Both the position numbers and the translations under genes were made by a program. Of a DNA stretch of 64,000 nt, positions 11,165 through 22,547 are shown piece by piece. Each line of letters opens with the position of its first letter. Positions within the stretch are counted from its first letter, which is position 1. Where the stretch lies: assembly GCA_009823505.1 (NCBI GenBank), contig VZQC01007129.1, positions 1,832,989 to 1,896,988 of the forward strand, given 5' to 3'. The notes beneath the pieces were generated by a model. It was not told the origin of the DNA, made no database searches, and was given only the letters and a program-made list of their open reading frames with translations. Source of the DNA: Rhizomys pruinosus (taxonomy: Eukaryota > Chordata > Mammalia > Rodentia > Spalacidae).

Positions 11165-11455
11165 TTTCTGGATTAGTTATTTTGCTGTGACAAAAATACC
11201 TGAAAAATCAACTTAAGGAAGGAAGGGTAGGCCAAGAAGATGACTCAGGGAAAGGCACTTGTTTCCAAGCCTGATGACGTGAATTTGATCCCCAGAATCC
11301 AAATGGGAGATGAAGAGAACTAACTTACAGGTTGTCCTTTGAACTCCACATGTATCCCCCCTCCCAAAAAAAAAATAAATAAAGGTAGAAATAAATTAAT
11401 AAAAAGAATAGAAGAGTTCATTTTGGCTCAGAGTTTGAGGGTACAGTCTAGCAAG
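11165..11455 (+). repeat. Interspersed repeat interrupted by a SINE
   Basis: The left half is gttattttgctgtgacaaaa followed by acaacttaaggaagg-like sequence. The right half resumes at 11,407 with agagttcattttggctcaga and gggtacagtc. Together they look like one older repeat opened by the SINE at 11.23-11.40 kb. Confidence 0.5.
11228..11396 (+). repeat. B2/B3-superfamily SINE
   Basis: Head ggccaagaagatgactcagg, then cctgatgacgtgaatttgat, the ttgtcctttgaactccacat 3' part and an A-rich tail at 11,368-11,396. Same subfamily as 21.57 kb. Confidence 0.75.
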
Positions 11456-11700
11456 GTGGGGAGTGTGTGGTGGGAGGAATGTGGGGAGGGTGTGGTGATG
11501 GAGTGTGGGGAGGGTGTGGTGACGGGAGTGTGGGGAGGGTGTGGTGACAGGAGGGTGTGGTGACGGGAGTGTGGGGAGGGTGTGGTGACAGGAGGGTGTG
11601 GTGACGGGAGTGGTGATGGGAGGGTGTGGTGACGGGACTGTGGGGAGGGTGCGGTGAGGGAGTGTGGGGAGGGTGTGGTGACAGACTGTGGGGAGGGCAT
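11455..11700 (+). repeat. G-rich minisatellite, potential G-quadruplex tract
   Basis: It is built from gtggggagggtgtggtgac and gggagt blocks, about 25 bp, mixed with a shorter ~17-bp form (gtggtgacaggagggt). The plus strand is almost free of C, with many closely spaced GGG and GGGG runs. The long open frames across it on the minus strand are repeat-coded Thr/Pro/His/Ser and are not genes. Confidence 0.92.
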
Positions 11701-12188
11701 AGCAGCAGAGTGTGAGACAACCGTCATGTTACTTCTGCATTCAGAAAGCCTATAAAGATGAATGATGGTGCTCAGCAGGTTTCTGTCCTTTCCATTCAGG
11801 TGTTAAGTCATGTCTTCTCACCTCAGTGAAGCCAGTCTAAAAATCTCCTTCAGGAACTTGCCCAGAAGTTTATCTCCTAGATCCTAACAACTTGACGTTA
11901 ATAGAAACCACCAAAGTGCTATAGCTGGAAGACACGGTAGTTCTATTTTTTAAGTTTTGATGCTTTTATAATTATTTCTATAGTGAGTATATAAATTTAC
12001 ATCTTAGTAACAGTATACGGATCCTTTTCCCCTAACATCCTCACCACCATCTATTTATTTTGTATTCTTAGTGATAGCAATTCTGACTAGGTTGAAATTA
12101 TACTTCAATATAGCTTTGATGTGACTCTTTTTCATGGCTAAATATTATGCTAGTTTTCATACAATTATTGTCCATTTGTACTTCCTCT

Positions 12189-12473
12189 GAAAACTGCTTC
12201 ATTCAGGGCTGGAGAGATGGCTCATCGGTTAAGAGCACTGACTGCTCTTTCAAGAGGACCCAGGTTCAATTCCCAGTACCCAAATAAATGGCAGCTAAGA
12301 ACTGTCTTTAAGTTGGGCATGGTGGTACACACCTTTAATCCTAGCACTCAGAGGCAGGCAGATCTTTGCAAGTTCAAGGGCAGCCTGGTCTACAGAGTGA
12401 GTTCCAGGGCAGCTGAGGCTATAGAGAGACCCGTCTTAAAAAAAAAAAAAAAAGAAGAAAACTGCTTCATTCA
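12189..12473 (+). repeat. Chimeric SINE: B2-type head joined to a full B1, one target-site duplication
   Basis: 12,206 to about 12,305 is a B2/B3-type 5' half with a tRNA-like head (ggctggagagatggctcatc) and a B-box-like ggttcaattcc. At about 12,310 it changes to a complete B1 (gttgggcatggtggtacaca and onward) with a 16-bp A-tail. The whole unit, not each half, is flanked by the perfect 17-bp repeat gaaaactgcttcattca at 12,189-12,205 and 12,457-12,473. It was therefore inserted in one event. Template switching from B1 RNA to B2-type RNA during target-primed reverse transcription would give this order. Confidence 0.88.
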
Positions 12474-12799
12474 CTTTTGATTGATTGGATTGCTTGTTCT
12501 TTCAGAGTTTTAATGTTCAGTTGCTTATATGTATATTAATCTTCTGTTACATAACTGGTTAAAGATTTTTCTCTATTCTGTGAGTTTTCTCTTCACTGTG
12601 CTTATTGTGTATTTCTTCACTCCTTTATTATGGAGAAGCTTTTAAATTGGTCCATCTCATTTGTCAATTCTTGCTATTTTGCCTGAGTTATTGGTCTTTC
12701 ATTCAGAAAGCTCTTATGCCTGGATATTGAAGCATTTCCTTTATCTTTTCCCCTAGTAGTTTCAGAGTTTCAAGTCTTACGTGAAGGTCTTTGGTCTAG

Positions 12800-12815
12800 T
12801 TTGAGTTGATTCTAT

Positions 12816-12862
<47 letters not shown>

Positions 12863-13020
12863 TTTGGTCTTTTTGAGACAAGGTCTCCCTGTAGCTCTGG
12901 CTGTCCTGGAACTTGCTATGTAGACCAGGCTGCCTTTGAATCCACAGTGATCTGCCTGCCTCTGCCTCCCAAGTGCTAGGATTAAAGGTGTGCACCACCA
13001 CGCCTGGCTTTGAGTTGATT
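12800..13020 (-). repeat. B1 SINE with expanded (ATTT)n tail
   Basis: The direct repeat tttgagttgatt lies at 12,800-12,811 and 13,009-13,020. Between them is an antisense B1 (12,866-13,008) whose A-rich tail has grown into ~13 ATTT units (12,812-12,865). The microsatellite lies inside the duplication, so it derives from the SINE tail. Confidence 0.9.
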
Positions 13021-13382
13021 TTTTTACAGGGTGAGAAGTCAGCATCTATTTCAGTCCTCTCCACGTACATATACGGATTTCTCAACACTATTTGCTAAAG
13101 AGGCTGTCTTTCCTCCTACATATGTTTTTGGCATCTTTGTTGAAATCTAGTGGCTGTGGCTGTGTGGATTTATTTCTAGAAACTTCATTCTATCATATTG
13201 GTTTATGTGCTTATTTTATGCCAATACACTGATGTTTTTGTTAATATGGCTTTGTAGTATATTTTGAAATTGGATACTGAACTATGTCCAGTATGGCTCT
13301 TTTTGTTCAGGATTGTTTGCCTACTGGAGGCACTTACATATGAATTTTAGGATTTTTTTTTTCTGGTTCTGTGTTTGAGATA

Positions 13383-13469
13383 GGAATGCAGTTGAGTGAA
13401 AAAACACTTGCTTAGCATCATGTGTGAGGCCCTGGGCTCGATCTGCAACAAGCAAGCAAAGCAACAGCA

Positions 13470-13513
<44 letters not shown>
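13383..13513 (+). repeat. ID-type SINE fragment followed by (GT)n
   Basis: aggaatgcagttgagtg, cttgcttagcatcatgtgtg and gaggccctgggctcgatctg follow the tRNA-Ala/BC1-like ID core. A (GT)n run follows at 13,471-13,513. Confidence 0.65.
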
Positions 13514-15024
13514 TACAAAGAATGAATAGAGAGGAAATCAGAGGCTCCCAACACAAAAGAAATTCTAGGTTTCTAGAATTTCTGGGGATGGAGGAAATGA
13601 ACATTCTGGTCTCCCTGATTTGATCATCAGACATTATCTATGTGTACTGAATTATCACACTACTCCCCATAAGTACACATCATGCGTCAGCTAAAAAGGA
13701 CCAGAATACTCACAAGTGTTGTGTTTCCTTCACTGTGTTTCTGACCAAATGGCTGCTTTTCTCTGCTTAGGGCTCTGGCCTCCTTGGGAGATGGGGAAGT
13801 GGAGTGGAACACACATATAGAACACTTTCCAAACTTTGTTCTCCAGGATGCCAAGCCTGGGCCACATTTATGTCTCTTCTTATCCTGTAGCAGCTGAAGT
13901 CTAGGTGGCCTGCCCCAGTCACCCAGCAGGTTGATGGAGAAATGGTCCTTGCATTGCTTTTAATTTCCATTTCCTAGAATGCAATGGAGTTAGAAACTTG
14001 CTGAAATGTGTTCAAATTGGATGTTAGGCACCATGGAAAAGAAAGAAACAGCTTTTTTGTTTACACAGAAGGGGATATTAAAGATAGTAAGAGGAAGAAT
14101 GAATGATAAAAGGTGGAAAACTGCCTCAAATGTACTTTTCAGTGGGAAAAAAATCACTTGTTCTCTACAGTGCATCAAAACTGTGGATAATGTTATCTAT
14201 CAAGAAAGAAATTAGAAAACTTTTAGTAAGTAATCATTAAATGCTTCTTGCTTTTTTAAAGGTACAAAGTAAAAATGAAGGCATGAAGAATAGCTCAACT
14301 TACATGATGATGCATGAGAAACAGAGTTGAGACTTTTCCAAAACATATGTTTAATACAACCAGTTTACTAGTGCATTATATTTTATTGCCTCTATAACTT
14401 ATTCAGTATTCTATATAACTGAAAAATAGGGATGTTCATCTCAGTTTTAGAGTGTGACATTATACAGAGTGTCTAAAGATACTGGATTAAGAAGCGATAG
14501 AACAATTTGCAGTCCCCAATTCACTCTGCTGATTATTTGGGTCATAAGTCTCATAGGCCACTTGGAATAGTCAGCCTTTAGATGTAGTTGTTAGTGTTGG
14601 GCTTTGTGATTGCATTATCAGAATAAGACTGTGCAGAGGACAGCTGCATTCCTGCAGACCTGCACAATAATATGCAGAAGCAAACATAGATGGATTCATA
14701 AAAATACAATGGAAGAGATATGCTGTTTCAAGGGAGATTTGGTAGCTATGCAAAATGTCTGAGGTGCTAAAAACATAAAGTAAGATTCCCTGCAATTAAT
14801 ATAATAGATCAGGCTTACATAGGAAGTGCTAGTTCAGGACTGGTGAACATAAAACATAGATCAGAGTAAGATGCGGAAATGGATGAAGGGAATCCAGAAT
14901 CGGCAAAGAAGAGAGATCCAAGATCCTTCTTCACGTTATGAATGCCCCATTGAAAAGGTTTGGCTATATCTGAGCAGAGTCTGTATCTGATCAGTGTGTT
15001 TAATATATAACCTCTATTGCACAT
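13514..15024. other. Anonymous sequence
   Basis: Short open frames only. No exon, RNA gene or repeat family that I can name. Confidence 0.45.
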
Positions 15025-15289
15025 GTTTTCTGGTTATTTTTTTTTTTTTAATTTCTGTATGTGTATGAATGTACTGTCTGCATGCAGGTCTGTGCACCCG
15101 TGTCGTGCAATGCCGCGGAGGTCAGAAGAGGGTGTCAGATTCCCCTGGAACTGGAGTTCTCCTGGAATTGGAGTTTTAGATGGTTCTCGGTAGCCATGTG
15201 GTTGCTGGGGATTGAACCCGGGTCCTCTGCAAGAGCGGTCGGCGCTCTTAACCACTAGGCCATCTCTCCAGCCCCGTTTTCTGGTTATT
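15025..15289 (-). repeat. B3-like SINE, young, with target-site duplication
   Basis: Antisense copy between gttttctggttatt at 15,025-15,038 and 15,276-15,289. CpG-rich positions are retained (gtcgtgcaatgccgcggagg, gagcggtcggcgctc), which suggests a recent insertion. The head is on the right and the T-rich tail complement on the left. Confidence 0.95.
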
Positions 15290-15393
15290 ATTGCTTAACA
15301 AACATTGCACCTAACTGGGTTACTTCTGTCCCACACTGATAGACTAATGCAATGTCATCTTGGTAGAAAAGATTTTGACAGAAAGAAGGAATT

Positions 15394-15662
15394 GCAGCCA
15401 TCTTTCTTTAATTTATTTATTTTTTAAATTTTATTTATTTTTGTATGTGTATGAATGTACTGTCTGCATGTAGGTCTGTGCACCCATGTCGTGCAATGCC
15501 GCGGAGGTCAGAAGAGGGGCTCGGATTCCCCTGGAATTGGAGTTACAGACGGTTCTCAGCCGCCATGTGGGTGCTGGGGATCGAACCCGGGTCCTCTGCA
15601 AGAGCAGTTGGTGCTCTTAACCGCTGGGCTATCTCTCCAGCCCCCAAGCAGCCATCTTTCTT
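15394..15662 (-). repeat. B3-like SINE, young, with target-site duplication
   Basis: gcagccatctttctt flanks at 15,394-15,408 and 15,648-15,662. Its body is very close to the 15.03-kb copy but lacks the duplicated ctggagttctcctggaattg stretch (a single copy here), giving two length forms of this family. Confidence 0.95.
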
Positions 15663-15749
15663 ACGAGTCTCATAGCCCCCTCTCAGAGAAAACCGGACCA
15701 GTAGTCTATGCAGAAAGGAATTTAAACAAACCTATATAAAGGATATGAT

Positions 15750-15893
15750 ACTTTTTTTTTTGGTCTTTTTCAAGACAGGGTCTCCCTGTAGCCCCAGCTG
15801 TCCTGGCCTTCACTCTGTAGACCAGGCTGGCCTTGAACTCACAAAGATCTGCCAGCCTTTGGATTAAAGGTGTGCGCCACCACACCTGGCTTG
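15750..15893 (-). repeat. B1 SINE
   Basis: Antisense B1 starting with caagacagggtctccctgta and ending at gtgcgccaccacacctggct. A short deletion lies before ggattaaagg. Confidence 0.9.
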
Positions 15894-16070
15894 ATACATT
15901 TTAATTTATTTCTAGCACCCAGTATGAATTTATTGGTGCCCGGTTGAATAGGAAAGCCAGCATATCAAGACTTTGTGCCTTCCCACTTCTAATAAGTAAT
16001 CAGCACCTCATATATAGTATATTGAACCCTTTGTATAAGTCAGTTCTGAACAAATGATTCACCCAATTAA

Positions 16071-16240
16071 GTCATATTGTTCTATTTTTCTTGTTTTGTT
16101 TTTGAGACAGGGGCTCCTTGTAGCCCCAACTGGCTACATGTAGACCAGACTGTCCTTGAACTCACAGAGACCCGCCTGCCTCTGCCTCAGGAGTGCTGGA
16201 ACTAAAGGAATGTACCGTCACACCCAGCAAGAGTCATATT
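16071..16240 (-). repeat. B1 SINE with short target-site duplication
   Basis: gagacaggggctccttgtag, ccagactgtccttgaactca and the head at acacccagc lie between agtcatattgtt repeats at about 16,073 and 16,231. Confidence 0.85.
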
Positions 16241-18306
16241 GTTATTTAAAAGATAAACATGAAACAACAACAACAACAAACAAATTCTTGAATGTTACAA
16301 AAAGGAAATTATGCTGAGAGCTGAACACTATGCTGAATCTACACAGATAAAGTGATGTGTAGATGTTGCACTGGGTATTATTAACAGTTTAGAGGAGATC
16401 TAAAGAACATGGGAAAATGAAAACGTATACAGGATATATGTAAGAATATACCATTATATAAGGGAAATGAGTATAGGCTTCAATATTTACTGGAAGGCTG
16501 TTACAGAAATAGTCTCTCATAGAGGGAGACACCTTGGCCCTTAAAGGAATAAGAAAAGAAATGCTATGTTGTCTGAAAATTCAGAGTGTTTTCAAAAACA
16601 ATGCTTTATAAAGGCTTCTGGAAACTACTTCAGAATGAGCAGGAGACTGGTAACAAGGAATGCACGCAAAACACTAGGAGTTGATTTTCACATATAGCTT
16701 TGGGGCAAAAGATAGCTCTTTCCATCTATTCTCACGCCAATATTGTTGTGATAAGAAGAACTTCATAAATCTCAAGATAGGGGTAGCTGGTTAGAGTGAC
16801 ACCTACATAATTGCTACCTAAAAGGCCTTAACAGCTAGGCTGCTGAAACTGCAGGGCTCCAATGCTGACCTACTTCAAAGAGCTGAGTTATATAGATATG
16901 TGCAAATCTTACTGTGCTGTTTAGGACAAAGGGAGGGAGGTCTATAAATGTGAATGATTCTGCATTTTGACACATCAGATCATACAGAAAAGGGGCCCCT
17001 GGGTGCTGAAGGTCAGCTTTCCCAGAGAAGTTTGACTCATAAGCAGCTGAGAGACCTGTCAAGGAAGTACAGATTACAAAAAGGTGTTTCAGGAGAAACA
17101 GACACTCTGAGAGGCAGGTCACGTTCTCTTTGACTTACAAGGTTTACTGTTAATGAAGAGCTATAGACAGAGAATTTCCAGGATGTATTCTCTCACCATT
17201 AGCCCAAGCCAGTTTACTGGACCAGGACTATCCATAGTTATCCCAGTTGTCTGCAGGGAAAGCTATTGCTATAGGTTGCTCTCAGACGTGAGCCCAGAAA
17301 GCGATTTGCACAAGTCAGTCTGCTGCAGGGCTGCCTTCTTATGATCGGTCACCTAGAAAGATGTCTTTAAAGGCCAGAACATTGATACATGTGACTGTCA
17401 TGTTGAGTACAGCACCAGCCCCTTCATCTCATGCTGTTCTAATGTTATTGTGAAAGCTGCCATTTTGAATCTAGGAATCACTTTAGAAACTGATCTTCAA
17501 TATACTTTTGTACCAAAGAATTATATTCCTGAAAATTAGGTATGTTAGTTTTCTTCCCTGTCTTCAAACCCTTGGTAAGAACCGGCCCATGGAATTTCTC
17601 TAAAAGATGGGATGATAGTTGATAGTCTCCTGAAACAGCCAATCACAGCTTCAATTTCTGCATCAGAGGAAGAAAAGATGGAAGCAGGAATCAGGGAGCT
17701 CTGACCCACTTGCTGCCTGAGCCAAGCCTACCTTGCATTGAGGTCACTGAGCCTACAGCTGCTTGTCTGTGCATCAGGAGATTCTGTTCTCCATGGGCTT
17801 CCTGCTGTGGCTGCTGCCCAGCTGGGTGCCACTCCTTCCACTACCTCCAGGACTTAAAAATACTTGTTTTAAACAGCTCACTGAGTAATTTCAGAAGATT
17901 ATCAAATTTATCTGAATAAGTAGCTTTAAAATACTGGAGAAAATTAACTTCAACATTGAATCATTGACCACATATTTGCATTTCTGAGCTGCAGATGTAT
18001 AACTCAAAAGAAGTCAAATGCATGTAGTATTTGCTGAATTTATAATCACAGTTATTTAGTATTTTATGACACAAGTCAGTTATTAAAGGCATGACTATTT
18101 CTGTGAGCTTCCAAAGCTGCCAGAATCCTGGTGTGTTGCATACTGGACCAGTTTTGTGTTTATTGTTGAGGCTTTCTATTAACTGGGAAGCAGTACTTGT
18201 TCATGGCACTGCTGCTGTCAGATATGGCTACTCTGTTTGATGCCTTGAATTCTGGCACTGAACGAGTCTCCTTGATGTTTGCCTACAAATGCCAGGCACA
18301 TATTTT
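16241..18306. other. Anonymous sequence
   Basis: A (CAA)n-like run lies at 16,265-16,280. A 95-codon minus-strand frame (16,835-17,122) has no recognisable domain. Nothing else that I can support. Confidence 0.45.
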
Positions 18307-18536
18307 CTAAAGGTTTATTTATTTTATTACTTTATGTGTATGTGTATGTGCCTGAATGAATGCATGTGTACCGCATGAGCACTGGTGCTCAGAGAGGCCA
18401 GAAGAGGGCGTAGGCTCTCCTGGACTCTCCTGGAGCTGAAGTTACAAGTGGTTGTAATTGCACTGATGTGGGTGCTGGGTCCTCTAAGAACAGCAAGTGC
18501 TCTTAACCAACTGCTGGGCCATCTCTCCAACCCCAC
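18307..18536 (-). repeat. B3-like SINE, older copy
   Basis: The antisense order of tail, ggccagaagagggcgtaggc, tgtgggtgctgg and the ctcttaaccaactgctgg head end agrees with the B3 type. Its 3' part differs from the young copies (accgcatgagcactggtgct), so it is an older subfamily. Confidence 0.75.
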
Positions 18537-20454
18537 TAAGCACATAATTTGTCTAAGGTAATGACTTGAACAATTTTAGGTGAGTGTGCACATGTCCAGT
18601 CCAAATTTTTAAAAGCATTTAATATATTTCTATTCATTCTAATAAGTTTTTTAGATGTTTAACAGAGGTCGGTAGAAAAATCCTTTCTGGGAATTCTTCA
18701 CAGACACGAATTTACGTAAAAGTGGACAATATTTTCAACGATTCCAATGTGCTTGATGGGGCACCATTGCTTACATGGCACTCTGTGTTACAGCTTTGAA
18801 AATTGTAAATGCACATTTAAAAGTAACAGTGGAATCAGATGCTTTCAGTACTGTGGTTTTTAACCCACTGGTATAGAAGAAAATGGCTCTGCAATAGAGT
18901 CTTGTTGCTGGCTTTTATATAGGAATACAATGTTCATTTTAAACCTTAGATTTCTCATTTCCCAAAGAGATTGGCCATCTTGAGATCAATGAAACAATAA
19001 AGTGAAACAAGGGGTGTTGCAACCTCCCTCCAACTTTTAAAATCCAAATTTCACAAAATGTGGATATTGCTAAGATTGCTAAGACCTAAAGCAGGGTCAG
19101 TTTTGCAAAGTTGCCATATGCTTCCTGGTACACTGAGAAGGGCTGTGTTCAGGGAGGGGAGACTGTGCCCTAACTGCACATAAACCACATGGAGATTTCT
19201 GAGGACACATCGAAGCCCTTGCCTTAGGTTTTGGGATTCTTATCTACCTCATCTGGAGAACTTTTCAAGCATCAGAAGATTTTGGAGCTGTCCAGATAAT
19301 TTTTGTGTGTAATGAGGACTGGGGCTCACTGCCCATCCATCTATAGCGATCCATCACAGAATTGGCACCACACCCCAGTCTCGTTTTGTCTCCTTCCCTG
19401 TAGGGAGGCATGTAATTTGTTCTCCAAGTGATTCCCTTGGCCAATCCAAGTGCTACCGTATCTGGCAAGGAGCCACTGACACCATATGCCGTGCCATGTG
19501 GCCATGGAATTTCTTTTTCCACTCTGCCCTCCTTCACTCCAGAAACAAGATTCTTGGCACCTGGCCCGAATGCATTGAGGACAATACAAGTTCTTGCTAT
19601 GGCCTAGAGCCAAGCTTGTCATCCTACAGTGTAGAGAGACCATGGATAAAATGCATCTGCTTGCTCCACAAGGAACAGTGGTGTCACTTGGCATGTGAAG
19701 CAAGGGTTATGATCTTCATAGAGCATGAAGTTTCTTAAAATAGTTCCAGGAGGCAGACAAGTCATACCTGGCCATGGATCTCCTCTGCCCCCAGCCCCAC
19801 CTTCCATACCCTGCCTTTTAGCAAGTTTGTTCTTAACTGAGGTCAAAGAAAGAGTTTTCCTCTGCCTTTGAGAGATGGGGAAGGTGATGTTCACCATGGT
19901 CTTGAAGGAGGTGTCATAGTAGGTTGGAGGTTGGAGGGCATATGAATAAAGGAAAAGGTTGTACAAAGAACAACATTGATAAATCACAGGATAATCTAGA
20001 AATCCCGCTGAGGAAAAGGAGACTATTAGTGAAATGGATCAGGATGGGCTAGATGCTGCTGCAGTAACAGCCTCTAAGCCTCACCCATCTGTTTCTTGCT
20101 GTATGACTTCATGGATCACTTGGGAGCTCTGCTGTATGCTGTCTTGACACAGAGTTATGGGCATTCTACCACTTGGATTATACTCATTCACTGTGGCAAA
20201 GGAATTGGAAAATACTAACTTGTATTGGCTCCCATCAGGAAGTGACACGTCACTGTTCTTGGTTTATTGTCCAGAGACAGTTGTGTGGGACTACCTCCCT
20301 TGAAGTGCAATCTTCCCATAGACCCAGCTGCAGAGGAACTGGAAACACTAAGGCAGGAGCCTTAAATATATCATTAAGAAGCTTGCATTCGACCTCAAAT
20401 GGGTCAAATTCAGTGAAGCTTTAAGTGGGAGAGACGTTGTTAGAAATGGAGTTA
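18537..20454. other. Anonymous sequence with overlapping minus-strand frames
   Basis: At 19,265-19,987 the minus strand has three partly overlapping frames of 90, 120 and 122 codons, each in a different phase. Their translations show no family that I recognise. This could be an old processed pseudogene or repeat with frameshifts, or chance in a stretch of ~48% GC. No poly-A tail or flanking duplication seen. Confidence 0.35.
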
Positions 20455-20945
20455 ACATCTACACAATGGAGTACTACTCAGAGGTAAAGAAAGATGACAT
20501 CATGAACTTTGCAGGTAAATGGATGGAACTCGAAGCTGTTATTCTAAGTGAAGTAACACAGTCCCAGAATAACAAGTGGAGAATGGTCTCCCTCATTTGT
20601 GGATGCTAACACCAAATCCCCAGATGAAAGGCAAGCTGAACAACATTATTGTTATATTTCTGTTTATCTGAAAGCAACTATGTTGTTATAATGTAAATCT
20701 CTTAATGGGCTCTAGAATCCATCCACTACTTACTTTCAGACTCTGTAATTACTGTATATGAGTGTAAAGTAATATAAAATTAAAGGAGGAAAATGTGAAT
20801 TCCTAAACATAAAAAAATGACTGAAAGATGCAGGATCGTTATGGCAGAATGAATGATCTGTGGTGGGGTGGGGGGGGAAGAGAAAGGGTGATATGTCTAA
20901 ACTGAACTGAGAAATACACACCAAAAAAAGCATTATAAAAAAAGA
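20455..20945 (+). repeat. 5'-truncated LINE-1: end of ORF2 and 3' UTR
   Basis: acaatggagtactactcaga, then gatgacatcatgaactttgc, then the ctcatttgtggatgctaac end of ORF2. The 3' UTR follows with ggctctagaatccatccact and a G-run (20,867-20,878), and ends in A-rich sequence. Same order as the 3' end at 44.8-45.56 kb. Confidence 0.9.
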
Positions 20946-20955
20946 AAACTTATTT

Positions 20956-21112
20956 CCAGTCGGGTGTGGTGGCACACACCTTTGATCCCAGCACTTGGGA
21001 GGCAGACGCAGGCAGATCTCTGTGAGTCCAAGGCCATCCTGGTCTACATAGTGAGCTCTAGGTCAGCTGGGGGCTAAAGGGAGACCCTCCCTCAGAAAGG
21101 TAAAAAGAAAAA
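20956..21112 (+). repeat. B1 SINE
   Basis: Sense B1 from gtcgggtgtggtggcacaca through gatcccagcacttgggaggc to an A/G-rich tail. It is inserted at the end of the LINE-1 tail. Confidence 0.92.
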
Positions 21113-21569
21113 GAAGGACTATTTCCTTGCTTTAGTAGAGCCCTTCTCCTCATTCTATTTTCAAATGAGTCTTTTACAGACAAGGCATGATCTTTATCTG
21201 CTCTCTGCTTTGGGAGAAATTTATTCATGGACACCTATCATCTCCTCCTCACCACCCACTTTATATTTTAGATTCAAAGGTAAATGTAAATCAGGTGATT
21301 ATGATAAAATCTACTTGTTTTGAGGATAAGCTTTGTGCTTAGCCAACTATTGTTAGGAACAAAGGTCATGTATTCACCCTGTGTTAATTCTGGATCTATT
21401 TCTCTGTTAATTGGTTTCAAGTTTAATGGACAAAGAAATGGGATTCCTGTACAGACTTTTCTATCCTCATGTGGAATGGAAGAAGGTAGACCAGTCTGGA
21501 GATGTACATAAAGGCTTGATGAAAAAAGACAGGAATAGCATAAAAAAAGAATTAGAAGAATTAGGAATA
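21113..21569. other. Anonymous sequence
   Basis: Two overlapping minus/plus frames near 21,274-21,582 have no recognisable domain. No named repeat. Confidence 0.4.
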
Positions 21570-21765
21570 GGGCTGGTGGCATGGCTCAAATGGTAATGCA
21601 CTTGCCTCTAAGTGTGACGACCTGAGTTTGATCTCTGCAACACACATAATGGAAGGAGGAAACTGATGCCCTCAAGTTGTCCTCTCACCTCCACATGCAT
21701 GCCGTGGCATGTGCACCCACCCACCCAATAATCAATAAACAAATAAATAAACAAATAATTGCATA
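21570..21765 (+). repeat. B2/B3-superfamily SINE
   Basis: ggctggtggcatggctcaaa head, gtgacgacctgagtttgatc, the caagttgtcctctcacctcc 3' part and an AATAAA-rich tail (21,736-21,765). Confidence 0.85.
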
Positions 21766-22500
21766 TGTAAATAAAGTAAAAAGAACTAGAATAGCAATAA
21801 CTGTAGTTTTACTTTTGGTAGTTTCAATTCTTTGCAGTGAACTGATCTTGTCACAGCTTGATTTACCTTCTAGAGTACCACCAGCAGGCCAGTAGGTCCT
21901 GTGCCATTTACCTCATTCCATTACCTCTCAGCATCCCATACCATCATATTCTTCACCACTGAGAGGGCGAGTGCAGTACAGTTAGACACACTGAAACACA
22001 ACATGTAACTTTTATAGTATATAATTATGGTTTTATTATTGGTTATTTTGTTTATCTCTTACTGTATTTAATTTATGAATTAAACTTTATTCATAAGTAT
22101 GCATAGCACAGTATATCATATCTAAGGTTTGGTATTATCTTTGGTCTCAGGCACCTCCTGGAAGAATTTGAATGTATCCCTCATAAGTAAGTGGGAATGT
22201 AAGAGAGAATATAATGTGGAGATGAAGAGTAGGTTCTCAGCATGCATCTGAGTATGGGACACAACCCCAGCATCTTCATTACCAGCAAGAGCTAGAACAG
22301 AAGCAAGATCTTGGACGATTTACATTTCTATGCTTCATTTGTCACCTCTACAAACTGAGAAGAACATTAAAACCAAAGTGATAGACTTCTTACAACCAAT
22401 GAGTTATCCACGGTGTTTGGTATTTGTTCCTAACAAAGAAAATCCTGCATGGTTTGACAATTGTAGCTTTGCATGTAGAAATCACCATCATTATAGTTGA
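21766..22500. other. Anonymous sequence
   Basis: AT-rich. No gene or nameable repeat. Confidence 0.4.
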
Positions 22501-22509
22501 GTGTGTGCA

Positions 22510-22546
<37 letters not shown>

Positions 22547-22547
22547 G
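22501..22547 (+). repeat. (GT)n microsatellite
   Basis: About 23 GT units with two interruptions. No SINE head is visible upstream. Confidence 0.95.

Larger units (their letters stand above)
11950..13345 (-). repeat. Old LINE-1 ORF2 remnant hosting two SINE insertions
   Basis: Antisense ORF2 with recognisable order: the gatagcaattctgactaggt block (12,074), the cttttaaattggtccatctc block (12,640), a ctttgtagtatattttgaaa block (13,250) and the ttttgttcaggattgtttgc block (13,300). Many substitutions and indels indicate an old copy. It is cut by the chimeric SINE at 12.2 kb and a B1 at 12.8 kb. Confidence 0.75.

Noticed and set aside
11428..11727. Two ~90-100-codon minus-strand frames of Pro/His/Ser/Thr repeats
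   Set aside because: They translate the G-rich minisatellite in two phases at once; open frames are a by-product of its composition.
12206..12270. tRNA-like heads with A/B boxes as tRNA genes
   Set aside because: They are the 5' ends of SINEs with SINE bodies, tails and target-site duplications; no intact cloverleaf is expected.
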